Below, piece after piece: positions 14,985-23,900 of a DNA stretch of 26,356 nucleotides. The first letter of the stretch is position 1; each line of letters begins with the position of its first letter. The translations under genes and the position numbers were made by a program. The DNA is from Prevotella sp. UBA2746 (GTDB lineage Bacteria > Bacteroidota > Bacteroidia > Bacteroidales > Bacteroidaceae). The notes beneath the pieces are model-generated. The model was not told the DNA's origin. It ran no database searches and saw only the letters and a program-made list of their open reading frames with translations. Where the stretch lies: positions 1 through 26,356 of the forward strand of contig DEJO01000003.1 of the NCBI GenBank assembly GCA_002353555.1, read 5' to 3'.

Positions 14985-17820
14985 TCAAATACTTTCCCGT
15001 CAGGCTCTGTTCGCAAGCAGCCACCTCTTCGGGCGTTCCTGTACAGACGATGCTGCCACCTTTGTTCCCCCCCTCAGGTCCGAGGTCAATGATATGGTCG
15101 GCACACTTGATGATGTCCATGTTGTGCTCGATGACAATAACGGAGTGGCCGCGGCTGATAAGCGCGTCAAAGGCAGCCAACAAGCGTTTGATGTCGTGGA
15201 AGTGGAGACCTGTCGTCGGCTCGTCAAAGATGAAGAGGGTAGGGGATTGCTTCTCCTGACCGATGAAGTAGGCAAGTTTCACGCGTTGATTCTCACCGCC
15301 GGAGAGCGTAGACGAACTCTGACCGAGCTTGATGTATCCAAGTCCCACATCGTCAAGCGGTTTCAGACGGCTGACAATGGTTTGCAATATAGCCGCTTTC
15401 GACTTAGCAAGTCCTTCCTGCGCTTGCGCAAAGAACTCAATGGCTTCGCTCACCGTCATATCGAGAACCTCGTTGATGTTCTTGCCGTTGAAACGCACCT
15501 CAAGGATTTCTTTCTTGAAACGTTCACCGTGACATTCGTCACACACCAGTTCCAAGTCGGCCATGAACTGCATCTCTACCGTGATGACACCTGCACCCTT
15601 ACATTCCTCGCACCTGCCGCCATCGGCATTGAACGAGAAGTATTGCGGAGTGAAGCCCATCTGCTTGCTCAACGGCTGTTCTGAGAAAAGCTGGCGAATG
15701 GCATCATAGGCCTTCACGTAGGTGGCTGGATTAGAACGCGTGCTCTTGCCTATCGGGTTCTGATCTACCATCTCCACATGTTCTATCTGCTGCCAGTCGC
15801 CACCTATCGACGAATACTCGCCAGGCAAGTCGGCTACCTCGTTCAGATGGCGTTTCAGGGCAGGGTAGAGGATACCCTTGACCAACGACGACTTGCCGCT
15901 GCCACTGACTCCTGTCACCACAGTAAAGACGTTCAGCGGAAACCTCACGTCTATGCCGCGAAGGTTGTTCATGCGACACCCTTTCAACTCTATGGCAAGA
16001 TTCCAGGGGCGTCTCGATGGTGGAACGTCGATGGACTCTTTGCCCGCAAGATACTTCACCGTATAAGAACGTGGATATTTCTCGGCTGGAGGCAACTCCT
16101 TGAGGCTCCCTTCAAAGACAATCTCACCGCCCAATCTGCCGGCATCTGGTCCTACGTCTATCAGATAGTCAGCGGCACGCATGATTTCTTCGTCGTGTTC
16201 CACCACGATGACGGTATTGCCCAACGACTGAAGGTCTTTCAGCACACGGATAAGTTTCTCCGTGTCGCGGCTATGCAGCCCTATCGACGGTTCATCAAGG
16301 ATGTAGAGTGACCCCACAAGGCTGCTGCCGAGCGATGTTGTCAAGTTGATGCGCTGGCTTTCGCCGCCGGAGAGTGTGTTTGAAGGACGGTTCAACGTAA
16401 GATAGCCAAGACCTACGTTGACAAGGAACTGGAGCCGGTTCTTGATTTCCGTCAGCAGCCGCTTGCCCACTGCTGCATCATGTTCATCAAGCAGCAGACG
16501 GTCGAACCATTCTTTCAGGTTCCCTACAGGCATCTCAACGAGGTCGGAGATACTCATGCCGTTGATCTTCACATAGTCGGCTTCCGGCTTCAGGCGTCGC
16601 CCGTGACACGTGGGGCAAGTCGTCTTACCTCGATAGCGACTCAACATGACGCGGTATTGTATCTTGTATTGGTTTTCCTTCACCATACGGAAGAAGGCAT
16701 CTATTGAAACCTGATCGTGGGCTTCGCGGCTCTGGTCGGAGGGAAGTCCGTGCCATAGCATGTCTTTCTCTTCACGTGTCAGTTCGTAGTATGGCTTGAA
16801 TATGGGGAAGTCATCATGTGATGCCCTGCGGCAGAATTCGTCTTTCCACATGCCCATCTTCTCGCCGTGCCAGCATTGTACGCAACCGTCATAGACGCTG
16901 AGCGATGTATCTGGAATGACCAGGTGCTCGTCGATGCCGATGATGCGGCCGAAGCCTTCGCATGTGGGACAGGCTCCAAGTGGTGAGTTGAAGGAGAACA
17001 TGTTGTCGTTGGGCTCTTCAAACTTCATGCCGTCTGCCTCGTATCGTACGGAGAAATCGTAGGAGAGGTTTGACGGGAGGAAGACGATACGGCACGTGCC
17101 GTCACCCTCATAGAAAGCTGTCTCGCACGAATCGGTAAGTCGCGAAATGGTACTCTTGTCGTCGTCTACGGACATGCGATCTACTACCAGCCACAAGCTC
17201 TTCTCGTCAAGACTTTTCAGTCTTTCTGCATCTTCAAGAAGGTCTTCTATGCGGACAAAGTCTCCTTTGACAAACAGGCGGGCATATCCCTGCTGGACTT
17301 CCATCTCCAACTGGCGTTCTATCGTCCTTCCGTCACCTATTTTCAAAGGTGCCAACACACAGAAGCGAGTACCTTTGGAGTAGGAGAGCACGCACTTAAG
17401 TATGTCGTCGGTAGAGTGTTTCTTCACTTCCTGGCCGCTGATAGGGGAGTAGGTGCGCCCGATACGTGCATAGAGCAGCCGAAGGTATTCGTAGATTTCC
17501 GTAGTGGTGCCCACCGTTGAACGCGGGTTCCGCGCTATCGTCTTCTGTTCGATGGCTATGGCTGGAGGCAGACCTTTGATGAAATCGCATTCAGGCTTCG
17601 ACATTCTGCCAAGAAACTGGCGTGCGTATGAAGACAAACTCTCGACATAACGGCGCTGACCTTCAGCATAAATCGTATCAAAAGCTAACGAAGATTTACC
17701 AGAGCCGGAAACGCCGGCAACAACGATAAAGCGGTCTCTGGGCACCTTCAAACTGATGTTTTTCAAGTTGTTAACCCTTGCACCTTTTATTTCTATATAG
17801 TGATCTATGCTTTTCTTCAT
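14956..17820 (-). CDS. uvrA: Excinuclease ABC subunit A
   Basis: UvrA is the damage-recognition ATPase of nucleotide excision repair; it loads UvrB onto DNA. The ATG at 17820 gives 954 residues (MKKSIDHYIEIKGARVNNLK); a TTG 27 bp upstream lies inside the predicted -7 box and is rejected. Two ABC modules are visible: Walker A GVSGSGKSS (36-44) and a second near 636; signatures NTLSGGESQRINL and STLSGGENQRVKL. Zinc-finger cysteine pairs are CPTC...CVQC in the insertion, CPTCHGRR, and CEEC...CDECHGERF. The second signature reads GGENQ rather than the common GGEAQ; this may mark the Bacteroidetes subtype or a paralogue, so another uvrA elsewhere in the genome is possible. It is divergent from the small secreted-protein gene. 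Confidence 0.95.
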   Translation of the reverse strand: MKKSIDHYIEIKGARVNNLKNISLKVPRDRFIVVAGVSGSGKSSLAFDTIYAEGQRRYVESLSSYARQFLGRMSKPECDFIKGLPPAIAIEQKTIARNPRSTVGTTTEIYEYLRLLYARIGRTYSPISGQEVKKHSTDDILKCVLSYSKGTRFCVLAPLKIGDGRTIERQLEMEVQQGYARLFVKGDFVRIEDLLEDAERLKSLDEKSLWLVVDRMSVDDDKSTISRLTDSCETAFYEGDGTCRIVFLPSNLSYDFSVRYEADGMKFEEPNDNMFSFNSPLGACPTCEGFGRIIGIDEHLVIPDTSLSVYDGCVQCWHGEKMGMWKDEFCRRASHDDFPIFKPYYELTREEKDMLWHGLPSDQSREAHDQVSIDAFFRMVKENQYKIQYRVMLSRYRGKTTCPTCHGRRLKPEADYVKINGMSISDLVEMPVGNLKEWFDRLLLDEHDAAVGKRLLTEIKNRLQFLVNVGLGYLTLNRPSNTLSGGESQRINLTTSLGSSLVGSLYILDEPSIGLHSRDTEKLIRVLKDLQSLGNTVIVVEHDEEIMRAADYLIDVGPDAGRLGGEIVFEGSLKELPPAEKYPRSYTVKYLAGKESIDVPPSRRPWNLAIELKGCRMNNLRGIDVRFPLNVFTVVTGVSGSGKSSLVKGILYPALKRHLNEVADLPGEYSSIGGDWQQIEHVEMVDQNPIGKSTRSNPATYVKAYDAIRQLFSEQPLSKQMGFTPQYFSFNADGGRCEECKGAGVITVEMQFMADLELVCDECHGERFKKEILEVRFNGKNINEVLDMTVSEAIEFFAQAQEGLAKSKAAILQTIVSRLKPLDDVGLGYIKLGQSSSTLSGGENQRVKLAYFIGQEKQSPTLFIFDEPTTGLHFHDIKRLLAAFDALISRGHSVIVIEHNMDIIKCADHIIDLGPEGGNKGGSIVCTGTPEEVAACEQSLTGKYLRLKIEKLNG

Positions 17821-17844
17821 GCGCTCTCGTTTTGAATATCTTTG

Positions 17845-17852
17845 CAAAATTA
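17845..17852 (-). promoter_or_regulatory. -7 box of the uvrA promoter
   Basis: TAATTTTG on the minus strand (17852-17845) is a full TAnnTTTG match 25 bp upstream of the ATG. No TTTG -33 box is found at 19-21 bp. No SOS-box-like sequence was recognised. Confidence 0.6.
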
Positions 17853-17896
17853 CAAAAAAATGTCGGTCACATGAACGTCAATTGGAAAAAATTATC

Positions 17897-17904
17897 TATT
17901 TTTG
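17897..17904 (+). promoter_or_regulatory. -7 box for the small secreted-protein gene
   Basis: TATTTTTG is a full TAnnTTTG match 46 bp upstream of the ATG at 17951. No clear -33 TTTG lies at the expected spacing; that zone (about 17872-17877) is the same one the divergent uvrA promoter would use. Confidence 0.6.
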
Positions 17905-17950
17905 CATTTGATATAATCAATTCCAAAGAATTCACCAAATCTAAAAAAGT

Positions 17951-18328
17951 ATGAAAACAAAAGCATTATTGTTCATCCTTGCCCTGACATGCGCACCGTT
18001 CAGCGTTCAGGCTCAGACACAATTCAATTCTTATTCCTACAGTTCTGACAGCTACTATCAGACATGGCTTGCCGACTATGAGGCAACGGGCAACGCCATC
18101 AACGAAGTTTCGGAAGTCTACCAGCAGGAAGTAGACAAACGTGGCTATCCAAAGAAGAAGACCGTCAAGAAGAAGATTGCATTGATTGAACACTATGTAG
18201 AGTTGTTAAAAACTCAGCTTACAGATTCAAGACTCAACAAAGATCTGGACAGAGGCAAGGTGGAAAGAAAAATCAATGAGTGGAATGAACAACTGAGTGA
18301 GCTTCAGATGTTGCTCAAAAAAATCTAA
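17951..18328 (+). CDS. Small secreted or periplasmic protein of unknown function
   Basis: A 125-residue protein starting MKTKALLFILALTCAPFSVQ, a classical signal peptide with probable cleavage after VQA (about residue 21). The mature part is about 100 residues, rich in Lys, Glu and Gln. Its first part is Tyr/Ser-rich (FNSYSYSSDSYY), and residues about 72-125 form a likely amphipathic helix or coiled coil (heptad-like IALIEHYVELLKTQL and INEWNEQLSELQMLLKKI). There are no cysteines in the mature part. The family is not recognised. It has its own promoter, is divergent from uvrA, and is followed by a 22-bp repeat array that ends in a terminator-like hairpin. It may be monocistronic. Confidence 0.8.
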   Translation: MKTKALLFILALTCAPFSVQAQTQFNSYSYSSDSYYQTWLADYEATGNAINEVSEVYQQEVDKRGYPKKKTVKKKIALIEHYVELLKTQLTDSRLNKDLDRGKVERKINEWNEQLSELQMLLKKI

Positions 18329-18339
18329 GAGCTATTTAG

Positions 18340-18537
18340 CGTAAACCTTAGTTCACTTTAAAGTAAACCTTAGTTACTGTTCAAGTGAGCTTAAGTTCGC
18401 AATGAAGTAAGCCTTAGTTACTGTTCAAGTAAGCTTAAGTTCGCAATGAAGTAAGCTTTAGTTACTGTTCAAGTAAGCTTTAGTTAGCTATGAAGTGAGC
18501 CTCAGTTCATTTTCGAACGAGGCTCAGTTTCTTCTTC
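18340..18537. repeat. Nine-unit 22-bp tandem repeat array
   Basis: Nine contiguous 22-bp units start at 18340 and every 22 bp after. The core is AGTAAGCYTWAGTT followed by a variable 8-bp tail that alternates between ACTGTTCA (units 2, 4, 6) and CGCAATGA (units 3, 5), giving a 44-bp higher-order period. The first and last units are diverged. The array starts 11 bp after the stop codon of the small secreted-protein gene and fills most of the 294-bp gap; the rest (18538-18622) shows no gene and no full TAnnTTTG promoter. Confidence 0.92.
18497..18534 (+). terminator. Terminator-like hairpin built from the last repeat units
   Basis: GAGCCTC (18497-18503) and GTTC (18505-18508) pair with GAAC (18515-18518) and GAGGCTC (18519-18525), around the loop ATTTTC and one bulged A. 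AGTTTCTTCTT follows. This is an 11-bp stem followed by a pyrimidine-rich tail, consistent with an intrinsic terminator, though the T-run is interrupted by C. Confidence 0.55.
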
Positions 18538-18622
18538 ATTAACTCTCTTTTCACTTTCAGGTGGAATCAAGTTAAACTGGTATCAATAAAAGAATTCCTT
18601 TTAAATCCGTATAATAACGATT

Positions 18623-20926
18623 ATGATAAATAGAGTATTGAGGTTGTTTCTTTTCCTCTCCCTCATTGCATTATTCATTCTTGAGGGTAAAAGCACTCCA
18701 ATGCTCTATCGTCATATGCGCTCAGATGTGGTGAAACACGACAGTTTGTTAGGAATAACAAACAAAACATCAACCAAGAACCATAAGAAACATATCAGAG
18801 GACCTCGTGGCAGAGAAAAACTACGCGAAGAAGTACTTCGAGCTTTCGACAAGAATCAATTTAAAGAATTTGGAAAATCTGTAAGGAATCATACATTCAG
18901 CTACAGAGACAGCATTCTTGCCACATCTCCAGATTCGCTAACTACGCGCAACTACACTAAGATAAAATACAACCTTGCACGACGAAACGCCTTGACGCTG
19001 ACGATTCCACGAATGTATGAGGCTATGCGTGGTAAAGAGCGTGAATATTTCTGCGAGATTTACTCCACCTTGCACGTTGGAAAGCTAATGAATAGCTTCG
19101 AAGAAAGACGCCACGTGTATGTCAGCACCATCCATCGCAACCGTCACGCGTTGGACAACATCCTTGACTTTTTGAATCCTGTCATCTATAATGAAACCAT
19201 TTTTAAGGACTTCTTGCTCTCCCCTTTCTTTGGTTTCAATAAAATCTATTACCGATATAAGTATTCGCCTGTAAATGAAGAAGTTATACGCATAGACTTC
19301 TCCCCTATCAGAGCCAATACCCAACTGGTGAAAGGCTATGCTTTGGTAGATATTACCACGGGACGCATCTTGTCGTATGAGTTCAAGGGAATGTACGATA
19401 TGGTACACTTTACGATAAACGTAGAACAAGGCGAAAAAGGATTGGAGTCGCTCATGCCCAAGATATGTACGATACAGGCAAAAATCACCTATCTCGGAAG
19501 CAAGATTTATACAGACGTGACGACGATGAACGGATGTAAGCGTCGATTGTCTGACAAGGTTCGTGACCGCGAAGATGCCGTTCTGATGAAGAAGATACGC
19601 CCTATCCCACTCACAAAAGACGAACAAGCTATCGTTGAAAAATATCTCGCAAAGCCTGATGCCGGCGAACGAGGCTACAGAGCTATGACGCGAGACACCA
19701 CGCTGATGGATTCCGTCATGCGCCACCGTTACGACTCCCTCATGGCTGTTGCCGAAACGATGCCCAAACCCAAGCGCAACTGGGCTAAATACATCTTCTG
19801 GGACATCATCGGCGACAACATGTTGCATGACATCAGTACTGATTTTGGTGACAACCGAAAGGGGTCGCTTAGATTAGGACCGCTGTTCAATCCGCTCTAT
19901 TTCGGCTATTCAAAGAGCAAGGGAATCGTCTACAAAATGCAACTCAATGCCGAATACAACACGACAGACAACAGCAGCATCTCTGTAGGCTTCAAGGGAG
20001 GCTATGCCTTCAAGGAACGCCGCTTCTATTTCTATGTCCCCTTGCGCTATACCTTCAACAAACGGCATAACGGCTACATCAGCATGACGATAGAGAAAGG
20101 TAATCCCATCACCAACTCAGCGGTCTTGGATCAGGTGAAACAGGAACATCAAGCAGACAAGGAGAAGCCGATTGACTTCGACAAGATGCAGCTGGATTAT
20201 TTCAAGAACACCACCTACAAGTTCGTTGCCAACTATGAGGTCAACCCGTATTTCGGCTTTCAGGTTGGTGCCAACTACTACCGCCGGTCAGCAGTTGCCC
20301 GACAAGACTTCATCTCTGTCGGTAAGCCGGTTGTCTATCACACGCTGGCTCCTGTTGCCCAGTTGCAATATCGGCCGTGGGGACCGAAGGGCCCCTACTT
20401 CACCGCCGACTATGAAATAGGCTTGAAAGGCATCATGAAGGCAGATGCTGCTTATCAGAAGTGGGAGTTCGACACCTCCTACCTGATGAAGTTGCAGGGT
20501 ATGCGTTCCTGGTCGTTGCGTGGCGGTTTCGGGTTCTATACCACCAAGAGCAAGAACCACTACTTCCTTGACTACAAGAACTTCCATCAAGACTACCTGC
20601 CCGGCGGATGGAACGACGACTGGTCGGGCAACTTCGAGCTGCTACGCTCTGAGTGGTATAATGCTTCCAACTACTACATCCGTGCCAACAGCACCTACGA
20701 GGCTCCGTTGCTGATTCTGTCATGGCTCCCGTGGGTAGGTCGTCTCATTCAGAAGGAACGCATATACCTGAGTGCCCTCGCCATTCGCCATTACTTCCCA
20801 TACTTAGAGTGTGGCTATGGCTTCACCAACAACATCTTTTCTGTAGGCTTCTTCACCGGTTTCACGACGAAACACTTTGAAGGTGTCGGCTTCAAGTTCG
20901 GATTAGAGTTGTTTGAAAACTGGTAA
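18623..20926 (+). CDS. DUF5686-like outer-membrane beta-barrel protein
   Basis: A 767-residue protein with an N-terminal signal segment (MINRVLRLFLFLSLIALFIL). The middle part contains SPFFGFNKIYYRYKYSPVN and IDFSPIRANTQLVKGYALVD, which resemble the periplasmic part of DUF5686 proteins of Bacteroidetes. From about residue 400 to the end, alternating aromatic strands separated by short turns suggest a beta-barrel, and the last residue is Trp (FGLELFENW), as expected for an outer-membrane C-terminus. The carboxypeptidase-regulatory-like domain that often starts such proteins is not obvious here. Function is unknown; the family call is from memory of sequence features. It lies 57 bp before addA on the same strand, with no evident functional link. 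Confidence 0.65.
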   Translation: MINRVLRLFLFLSLIALFILEGKSTPMLYRHMRSDVVKHDSLLGITNKTSTKNHKKHIRGPRGREKLREEVLRAFDKNQFKEFGKSVRNHTFSYRDSILATSPDSLTTRNYTKIKYNLARRNALTLTIPRMYEAMRGKEREYFCEIYSTLHVGKLMNSFEERRHVYVSTIHRNRHALDNILDFLNPVIYNETIFKDFLLSPFFGFNKIYYRYKYSPVNEEVIRIDFSPIRANTQLVKGYALVDITTGRILSYEFKGMYDMVHFTINVEQGEKGLESLMPKICTIQAKITYLGSKIYTDVTTMNGCKRRLSDKVRDREDAVLMKKIRPIPLTKDEQAIVEKYLAKPDAGERGYRAMTRDTTLMDSVMRHRYDSLMAVAETMPKPKRNWAKYIFWDIIGDNMLHDISTDFGDNRKGSLRLGPLFNPLYFGYSKSKGIVYKMQLNAEYNTTDNSSISVGFKGGYAFKERRFYFYVPLRYTFNKRHNGYISMTIEKGNPITNSAVLDQVKQEHQADKEKPIDFDKMQLDYFKNTTYKFVANYEVNPYFGFQVGANYYRRSAVARQDFISVGKPVVYHTLAPVAQLQYRPWGPKGPYFTADYEIGLKGIMKADAAYQKWEFDTSYLMKLQGMRSWSLRGGFGFYTTKSKNHYFLDYKNFHQDYLPGGWNDDWSGNFELLRSEWYNASNYYIRANSTYEAPLLILSWLPWVGRLIQKERIYLSALAIRHYFPYLECGYGFTNNIFSVGFFTGFTTKHFEGVGFKFGLELFENW

Positions 20927-20932
20927 GGGAAA

Positions 20933-20981
20933 GATGAAAAATGAAAAATTAAAGATGAAAGATTAAGATTGAATAATTGAA
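20933..20981. repeat. Seven-unit 7-bp A/T-rich array before addA
   Basis: Seven consecutive 7-bp units: GATGAAA, AATGAAA, AATTAAA, GATGAAA, GATTAAG, ATTGAAT, AATTGAA. The array begins 7 bp after the upstream stop codon and ends one base before the addA ATG. No Shine-Dalgarno site is present. Confidence 0.8.
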
Positions 20982-20982
20982 T

Positions 20983-23900
20983 ATGCAAGCACCATTGACT
21001 GTTTATAGGGCCAGTGCCGGAAGCGGCAAGACGTTCACGCTGGCGGTAGAATATATCTCCTTGCTCATCAGAAATCCAAAAGCCTATGAGCACATCCTTG
21101 CCGTGACCTTTACCAACAAGGCTACGGAAGAGATGAAGATGCGTATCATCAGCCAACTCTATGGTATCTCGCACGAATTGCACGACTCTATGGGCTACCT
21201 TCAGAAAGTGATGGAGAAGACGGGGATGGAGCGCAAGCAGGTGGTGGAACGTGCCGGCATAGCCTTACAGCTGCTCATCCACAACTACAACTACTTCCGT
21301 GTCCAAACCATTGATGCCTTCTTCCAAACCGTCTTGCGCAATCTTGCGCGGGAACTTGAACTGACTGCCAACCTGCGCGTAGACCTGAACGACCGCCAAG
21401 TGGAAGAACAGGCGGTAGACGAGATGATAGAGTCGCTGGATTCTGATGCACGCGTCCTGAACTGGATTCACGACTACATCGACAAGAACATCAAGGAGGA
21501 CTTGAACTGGAACGTCATCGGAGACATCAAGCGATTCGGCATGAACATCTTCAAGGACTTCTACAAGAAACATTCAGACGAACTCGACAAGCTGATGAAG
21601 AGCGACAAATTCTTCGAAAGCTACACCCGCCAACTCAGACAACGCCGGGACACCATCCAAAATGATAGGTTTAGCGACGCAAAACGTATGCTTTTACTGC
21701 TCAAAACCTATGGTTTTGACGACCCATCTTACTATAAATTTGGTGATAAGGGTACGGTATTGAAATACATCACCACCCAAGCCACTCAGAAGAAGTTCGA
21801 CAACTCCCCTACCCCTGCGCGTGTTCAAGACTTCATAGACGACCCGGAGAAGATGGCGGCAAGCCATCCTGACCGCCAGCGATTCCTGCAATTTGCCGAA
21901 AGTCAGCTCATCCCCAAGCTGAAAGCATACGAAGAAAAACGCAAGGAAGGATGGTTTGCCTACCAGTCGGCACTTCTCACCCTGCGCCACCTCAGCCAGC
22001 TGCGCCTGCTTCACGCCATCGCCGCTGCCGTCGACAGCATCAACAGCGAGAACAACCGCTTCCAGCTGAGCAACACCCAGTCGTTGCTCAACGCGCTCAT
22101 CAAGGACTCCGACTCTCCGTTCATCTTCGAGAAGATTGGGGCCCAGCTGAAACACATCATGATTGACGAGTTTCAAGACACCAGCCGCATACAATGGGAA
22201 AACTTCAAGGTGCTGCTCGGCAATTGCATGGCTCAGGAAGGTTCACATGACCTCATCGTAGGCGACGTGAAGCAGAGCATCTACCGTTGGCGTTCTGGCG
22301 ACTGGCGGCTGCTCAACGACATAGAGAGCGAGTTTGCAGCAGGACAAATCGTGACCGAGCCCCTGAAGACCAATTACCGTTCCGACCAACTCGTCGTCGA
22401 ATTCAACAACGCGTTCTTCCGACGTGCCGTCGAAGTGACGCTCTCGGAATTGGAAAACGACAAGATAGAAGGCTTCGAGCAGTTAGCCAAAGCCTATCAA
22501 AAAGACGACCTCGAACAGTTCGTTCACAAACAGAACCGTCAGGGATATATCCACGTCGAACTCCTTCCCAGTAAAGACTATCGTGAGCAGGTCATGGAAC
22601 GGTTGTTAGACAACGTAGATCGTTTGCTGGAACAGGGTGTGCGTCTGCAAGACATCGCCATACTCGTCAGAGCCAATAGCGAGGCACAGTCGATTGCCGA
22701 CCTCTTCATGCAGGAGCGTCCACAACTGCGCTTGGTGTCAGACGAAGCCTTCCGCCTTGACGCCTCGCTGACGGTGAACATCATCATCAGCGCCCTGCGC
22801 GCCATCATCCATCCTGACGACATCCTCACCAAGGCACAGCTTGCCAAAGCCTATCACCGGCAAGTGTTGGGAGAAGACATGTCAGATGCCGACCTCTTCG
22901 TAGGAAAGTCTGTCGACGAACTACTGCCTGCCGATTTTTTGCAGGACACCAACCTGAAGACGATGCCGATTGCCGACCTGACCGACCGCATCTACGACAT
23001 CTTCAAGCTTCGTCTCATCAAGCATCAGAGTGCCTACGTCTGTGCTTTCTACGACGTGCTCACCACCTTCATGAAGGACAACACGTCAAGCATCGACTTC
23101 TTTCTGCGCGAGTGGGACGAGAACCTGCATGAGAAAACCATACAAAGCGACGAAACCGACGGCATCCGCATCATCACCATCCACAAGAGTAAGGGCTTGG
23201 AGTTCGACCATGTGCTCATTCCTTTCTGCGACTGGCAGCTGGAGCGCTCGTCCACCATCTGGTGTGAACGCAAGAGTGAAGACCCTTTCGACAAGTTACC
23301 GATTATCCCTATCGACTTCTCCAAAAACAGCATGACGGGAACGGTATACGAAGCCGACTACAAAGAGGAGCATCTGCAAAACGTCGTCGACAACATGAAC
23401 CTGCTCTACGTGGCATTCACACGTGCCGGAAAGAGCCTGATTGTCACGGGCAAGCGCATGTCTAAAAACCGTATCAAGGCCAAAGCAGAGTCGATTACGT
23501 CGTTCAACAGAAGCGAAGTCATCGAGGAAAGCCTTCCAAAACTTCAGGAGATTCTTGAAGGCAGCATCCTCACAGGGCTTGACAAGCAGGACGAACCCAT
23601 CGTCTTCCACTGGGAGTCAGCCCCTGCAAGCACGTCAAAAGAGAAAGACGGCGCACCCACTACCAACGTCTTCCTCACTCCCGTGGCGCCACACATCGTT
23701 CAGATAGAGACCTTCCGCTCACCCGTAGAATTCCGTCAAAGTGACAAGAGCCGTGAGTTTGTCAGCAGCGATGACGACGATACACCTTCGCTCACCTACA
23801 TCAAGTTGGGCAACATCCTCCATTCCCTCTTCTCCACCATACGCACTATTGACGACATAGAGCCGAAGCTGCGGGAACTCGAACTCGAAGGCATCATTTA

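Noticed and set aside
17821..17847. TTG start nine codons upstream of the chosen uvrA ATG
   Set aside because: The TTG is the end of the predicted -7 box TAATTTTG, so it would not be in the mRNA.
18340..18537. Possible CRISPR array
   Set aside because: Units are contiguous 22-mers with no unique spacers between them, and no cas genes are near.
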